A stretch of 62,328 nt of DNA from Levilactobacillus namurensis DSM 19117 (GTDB lineage Bacteria; Bacillota; Bacilli; Lactobacillales; Lactobacillaceae): NCBI RefSeq assembly GCF_001434785.1, contig NZ_AZDT01000053.1:1-62328 (forward strand). The letters run 5' to 3'. Each line of letters begins with the position of its first letter. Position 1 is the stretch's first letter. A model generated the notes under the pieces. That model worked only from the letters and a program-made list of their open reading frames with translations, was not told the DNA's origin and searched no databases. Position numbers and translations under genes: made by a program. Positions 61,889 through 62,328 of the stretch are shown here, piece after piece.

Positions 61889-62242
61889 ATGACGTTTTGG
61901 ACATCACCCGCGGCACCATTGGTCATCTTAATCGTAGGGTGGCTGGTGATTCGCGGCATTAAGCATCGACTACGGCGACACTGGCCGGCGCAGGTAGTGA
62001 CCTGGGACCTCATGACGCCGTTGCTGATTATTTGTAGTCTACTCCTGATTCCAGCTGGGGCCGGCCGTTGGCTGCCCTGGTTAGTGATGGGCTGGATGGT
62101 CCTGGGGATGGGAGTCGCCATCGTTCAGGCAATCCGGCGTCACGAACTTTTATATCCCGTTTTCTTTAAAACGTTTTGGCGGCTAACGGATGTTTATTGG
62201 GTCGTGGGGTTTAGTTTGTGTTTTCTACTTACAATTAGTTAG
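61889..62242 (+). CDS. DUF3397 family membrane protein
   Basis: This 117-aa protein has about four membrane helices, with a basic loop IRGIKHRLRRHW after the first and FFKTFWRLTDVYW before the last. It resembles DUF3397, a small membrane protein that in lactobacilli lies just upstream of mraZ and the division/cell-wall cluster. ATG 61889 follows GGTGGGGGG; the frame starts with GTG at 61868. If synteny holds, mraZ lies beyond the window edge. Confidence 0.75.
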   Translation: MTFWTSPAAPLVILIVGWLVIRGIKHRLRRHWPAQVVTWDLMTPLLIICSLLLIPAGAGRWLPWLVMGWMVLGMGVAIVQAIRRHELLYPVFFKTFWRLTDVYWVVGFSLCFLLTIS

Positions 62243-62328
62243 ATAATGCATAAATATAAAAAAAGATGTTTATTCCTGAATTATTCATACCTTTCAAAAA
62301 AGTCGTCAGTTTTCATGTTTTTCAAAAA
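62243..62328 (+). other. AT-rich intergenic end of window
   Basis: This is A/T-rich sequence without a gene. It may hold the promoter of the next operon, but no complete -35/-10 pair is clear. Confidence 0.4.

Overview
The window looks like chromosome from a heterofermentative lactobacillus, most likely a GC-rich member of the Levilactobacillus (brevis) group. The support is an xpkA phosphoketolase, a gene set for a Lys-D-Asp peptidoglycan bridge (asnB-like amidotransferase, D-aspartate ligase, aspartate racemase), an SMK-box riboswitch on metK, an Arg T-box on argS, and gene order shared with Bacillus subtilis. The species assignment is inference. No rRNA gene, insertion sequence, intact prophage or CRISPR array was seen.

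Layout. 1-1110 is a tRNA array (Asn, Ser, Glu, Val, Asp, Phe, Tyr, Trp, His, Cys, Leu), cut at its left end and ended by a strong terminator. 1.5-13.9 kb holds a YbjQ-type protein, several hypotheticals, metK, a drug-type MFS exporter, a deoxynucleoside kinase, a HAD phosphatase, a GH65 enzyme plus beta-phosphoglucomutase operon with a cre-like operator, and a D-2-hydroxyacid dehydrogenase. 14.3-16.9 kb is rich in noncoding structure: a candidate minus-strand sRNA with C-rich loops, a 25-bp tandem repeat, a long cruciform element, a second structured RNA with its own terminator, and a dispersed repeat. An Abi/CPBP protease and an OhrR-like regulator lie among them. 17-20.6 kb has VanZ, a second YbjQ-like protein, tRNA-Leu, a C69 dipeptidase and an FLP-type regulator. 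20.7-24.9 kb is the D-Asp bridge cluster.

25-38 kb has a secreted amidase, tRNA-Gly, T-box/argS, argR, a class A PBP, a YheA-like protein and yhaO-yhaN-yhaM. 38-43.6 kb continues with prsA, a YhaH-like protein, hit, ecsAB, and ccrZ-trmB. 43.7-51.2 kb carries coiA, pepF, degV, yjbH (spxH), relQ, nadK and an rluD-type gene, close to the B. subtilis yjbF-yjbO order. 51.4-55.4 kb has a HAD-like protein lacking its catalytic aspartates, a LysR regulator and xpkA behind a 20-bp palindrome. 55.5-62.3 kb has cutC, an AI-2E exporter, rlmA, a candidate ~108-nt sRNA, trmL, ftsK/spoIIIE, a 37-aa DUF4044 membrane protein and a DUF3397 protein.

How genes work together: cell-wall building and remodelling (D-Asp branch, class A PBP, PrsA, amidase, VanZ), stress and redox control (OhrR-like, FLP, YjbH/Spx axis, RelQ), tRNA and rRNA maturation (trmB, trmL, rlmA, rluD type), and central sugar flux (GH65/PgmB, phosphoketolase). 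The least explained parts are the three candidate RNAs and the repeat-rich stretch at 15.2-15.8 kb. All start codons were chosen by ribosome-binding-site spacing, and several differ from the longest open frame.
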